DNA of 6,376 nt from an uncultured Bacilli bacterium (GTDB taxonomy: Bacteria > Bacillota_I > Bacilli_A > RF39 > UBA660): contig CALVQZ010000085.1 in NCBI GenBank assembly GCA_944358275.1, positions 1 to 6,376 of the forward strand, in the 5' to 3' direction. The notes under the pieces are model-generated. The model saw only the letters and a list, made by a program, of their open reading frames with translations, was not told where the DNA came from and ran no database searches. This document shows positions 5,335-6,376 of the stretch, piece after piece. Made by a program: the position numbers and the translations under genes. Every line of letters begins with the position of its first letter. Position 1 is the first letter of the stretch.

Positions 5335-6293
5335 CTTAAACCTCCTAAAATATTTAGTAATTCTTCTTTTACCTCATCAACCTTTTTATCTATTATTTGT
5401 GCTGCTGCATCTGTTTTATGGCCACCACCATTAAATTTTTTCATTATCTTTTCTACATCAATATTGCCTAAAGATCTAGCACTTATTCCAACTAAATTGT
5501 CATCTAATTTTGCTATTGTAAATGATGCTTCTATATTATTGAATGTAAGAAGTACATCACATGCTTTTGCAAGTTCTGTAGATGAATATTCACTATCACT
5601 AGTTGCTATAGCAAATTCGTCATATATTTCAGTAGCAAGTGTTATTTTTTGCCTTCTTTTAAATTCATTAAAATTCTGTTTTAATAGATATTGTGCTTCT
5701 TTATTATCAGCACCAAATTTATAAAGCATAGATGTATATATATGCGTTTTTTCTGTAGTTTTTATTAAAAATCCATTAGTATCTATATAAATACCAGCAA
5801 GCATTATAGTAGATGCTTCTTTTGGTATATATATATTTAATTCATTAACTAAGTCTAATACAATTTCTGTCGCACTAGATGAAGTTATATCAACATATTT
5901 GTATGTTTTTTCTTCATTAAAATCACCTGTTTCTACATGATGGTCTATTACTATTTTATTTTTTATAGTCAATAAGTTTTCACTCTGAATTCTAGTAGAT
6001 TTATTGGTATCAGTTATCACTAATAATGATTTGTCATCTATTATTTCTTTTATATCTTCATATTTTCTAGAAGTGATATTATCTGTTTTTTTAATAGTAG
6101 ATAATGCTCTTTTAACCTCATTATTTAACTCTTCATCTTCAATTATTATATGAGCATTTTTTCCTAAATTATTTACTATGTAATATATACCTATCACAGA
6201 ACCAAGAGCATCTAAATCTATATTTTTATGTGCAGTTATAAATACTTCACTTGATTCATTTATTAGTTTTTGTATTTTTAAATAGTCTATCAC
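5331..6293 (-). CDS. Stand-alone DHH/DHHA1 phosphoesterase, GdpP-like catalytic core
   Basis: A 320-residue Mn2+-dependent phosphodiesterase, likely hydrolysing c-di-AMP, pApA or short RNA. The DHH domain (about 10-185) has motif I HKNIDLDALGS (22-32; Asp26, Asp28), Asp95 in ITDTN, the DHH triad 117-119 and Asp171 in IDTNGF. The DHHA1 domain (about 225-320) has GISARSLG (269-276) and GGGHKTDAAAQ (289-299). ISARSLG and the AAxQ ending resemble GdpP more than NrnA, whose motif usually ends AAG. The place before rplI is also that of gdpP. However, the membrane helices, PAS and degenerate GGDEF domains of GdpP are absent, and the terminator and promoter just upstream rule out a hidden N-terminus. 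The start is GTG at 6293, chosen for a near-perfect Shine-Dalgarno at 6307-6297. Substrate choice cannot be settled from sequence. Confidence 0.9.
   Translation of the reverse strand: MIDYLKIQKLINESSEVFITAHKNIDLDALGSVIGIYYIVNNLGKNAHIIIEDEELNNEVKRALSTIKKTDNITSRKYEDIKEIIDDKSLLVITDTNKSTRIQSENLLTIKNKIVIDHHVETGDFNEEKTYKYVDITSSSATEIVLDLVNELNIYIPKEASTIMLAGIYIDTNGFLIKTTEKTHIYTSMLYKFGADNKEAQYLLKQNFNEFKRRQKITLATEIYDEFAIATSDSEYSSTELAKACDVLLTFNNIEASFTIAKLDDNLVGISARSLGNIDVEKIMKKFNGGGHKTDAAAQIIDKKVDEVKEELLNILGGLR
5341..5346 (-). promoter_or_regulatory. Strong Shine-Dalgarno of rplI inside the upstream gene
   Basis: AGGAGG on the minus strand lies six bases before the rplI ATG and encodes part of the final Gly-Gly-Leu-Arg of the DHH protein. 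It fixes the rplI start and, with the ATGA overlap, points to coupled translation with an extra boost for bL9. Confidence 0.85.
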
Positions 6294-6296
6294 TAT

Positions 6297-6307
6297 ATCA
6301 CATCCTT
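6297..6307 (-). promoter_or_regulatory. Extended Shine-Dalgarno deciding the GTG start of the DHH gene
   Basis: AAGGATGTGAT differs at one base from the full 16S rRNA complement AAGGAGGTGAT and ends three bases before GTG at 6293. The ATG inside it is followed at once by TGA, so it cannot be the start. This is the best evidence that the protein begins at the GTG. Confidence 0.8.
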
Positions 6308-6316
6308 TGTGTAAAT

Positions 6317-6345
6317 ATTATACAATAAATATATAAAAAAAAGAA
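6317..6345 (-). promoter_or_regulatory. Promoter of the DHH-rplI-dnaB-walJ-rlmH unit
   Basis: A perfect TATAAT lies at 6322-6317 on the minus strand. Transcription would begin near 6310, giving a leader of about 17 bases that holds little beyond the Shine-Dalgarno. No good -35 exists 16-18 bases upstream (TTCTTT at 17), and the spacer is a T-rich run shared with the preceding terminator. The -10 and its position between a terminator and a gene start are convincing; promoter strength is uncertain. Confidence 0.55.
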
Positions 6346-6374
6346 GTTATAGACTTATTTTAACTTCTATTTTT
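6335..6374. terminator. Bidirectional rho-independent terminator at the right edge
   Basis: AGAAGTTA (6342-6349) and TAACTTCT (6361-6368) form an 8-bp stem with an 11-base loop. On the minus strand it is followed by a run of eight T (6342-6335, the first of which closes the stem), enough to stop a transcript entering from the right. On the plus strand ATTTTT follows, a weaker T tract. It most likely ends an unseen minus-strand gene beyond the window, or a convergent gene pair, and separates it from the DHH promoter. Confidence 0.7.
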
Positions 6375-6376
6375 AG

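Noticed and set aside
5299..5724. Plus-strand open frame of 141 codons
   Set aside because: It runs antisense across the DHH gene and the rplI start, with no recognisable domain and no Shine-Dalgarno.
388..6293. Mycoplasma-type code with TGA as tryptophan
   Set aside because: TGA is the natural stop of rlmH, dnaB, walJ and the DHH gene, with proteins ending at family-typical positions. The ung Trp codon checked (final residue) is TGG.

Overview
The window is a very AT-rich stretch of a Bacillota (Firmicutes)-type chromosome. Seven complete protein genes all lie on the minus strand, followed by one tRNA gene and the first codons of an eighth protein gene at the left edge. The order DHH phosphoesterase - rplI - replicative helicase, followed by walJ and rlmH, resembles the gdpP(yybT)-rplI-dnaC and walJ/rlmH neighbourhoods of Bacillus-like genomes. 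TGA ends several of these genes and tryptophan at the sites I checked is TGG, so the standard bacterial code applies. An uncultured low-GC gut clostridial or Mollicutes-related lineage is plausible, but I cannot name a genus.

Reading in the direction of transcription (right to left): a hairpin terminator at the right edge closes an upstream unit. It is followed by a -10 element and a strong Shine-Dalgarno for a GTG-started DHH/DHHA1 phosphoesterase (5331-6293). That gene overlaps rplI (4891-5334) by 4 bp. Then come dnaB (3544-4881), walJ (2803-3537, GTG start), rlmH (2354-2806, 4-bp overlap with walJ), an AGCS-type amino-acid:cation symporter (1076-2305) and ung (388-1038). Gaps are at most about 50 bp and no convincing internal terminator is visible, so this may be one transcription unit of about 5.9 kb. 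It would combine nucleotide second-messenger or nanoRNA turnover, ribosome parts and modification, replication and DNA repair, with one transporter.

Downstream of ung is a separately promoted tRNA-His(GTG) gene (255-331) with encoded CCA and the His-specific extra G at -1. It is followed by a 7-bp hairpin and a rho-independent terminator. At the far left a near-consensus promoter (TTGACA-17-TAGAAT) drives a minus-strand gene of which only MEKEKLQN is in view. Directly upstream of its -35 is a perfect tandem duplication of a 27-bp unit rich in TTTGAC/GTCAAA motifs, and the -35 itself overlaps a palindrome.

I see no mobile element, CRISPR array or clearly new multi-gene system. The points most worth a second look are the duplicated operator-like DNA at 104-162, the stand-alone GdpP-like DHH/DHHA1 protein at the gdpP position, and the divergent, N-terminally short AGCS transporter.
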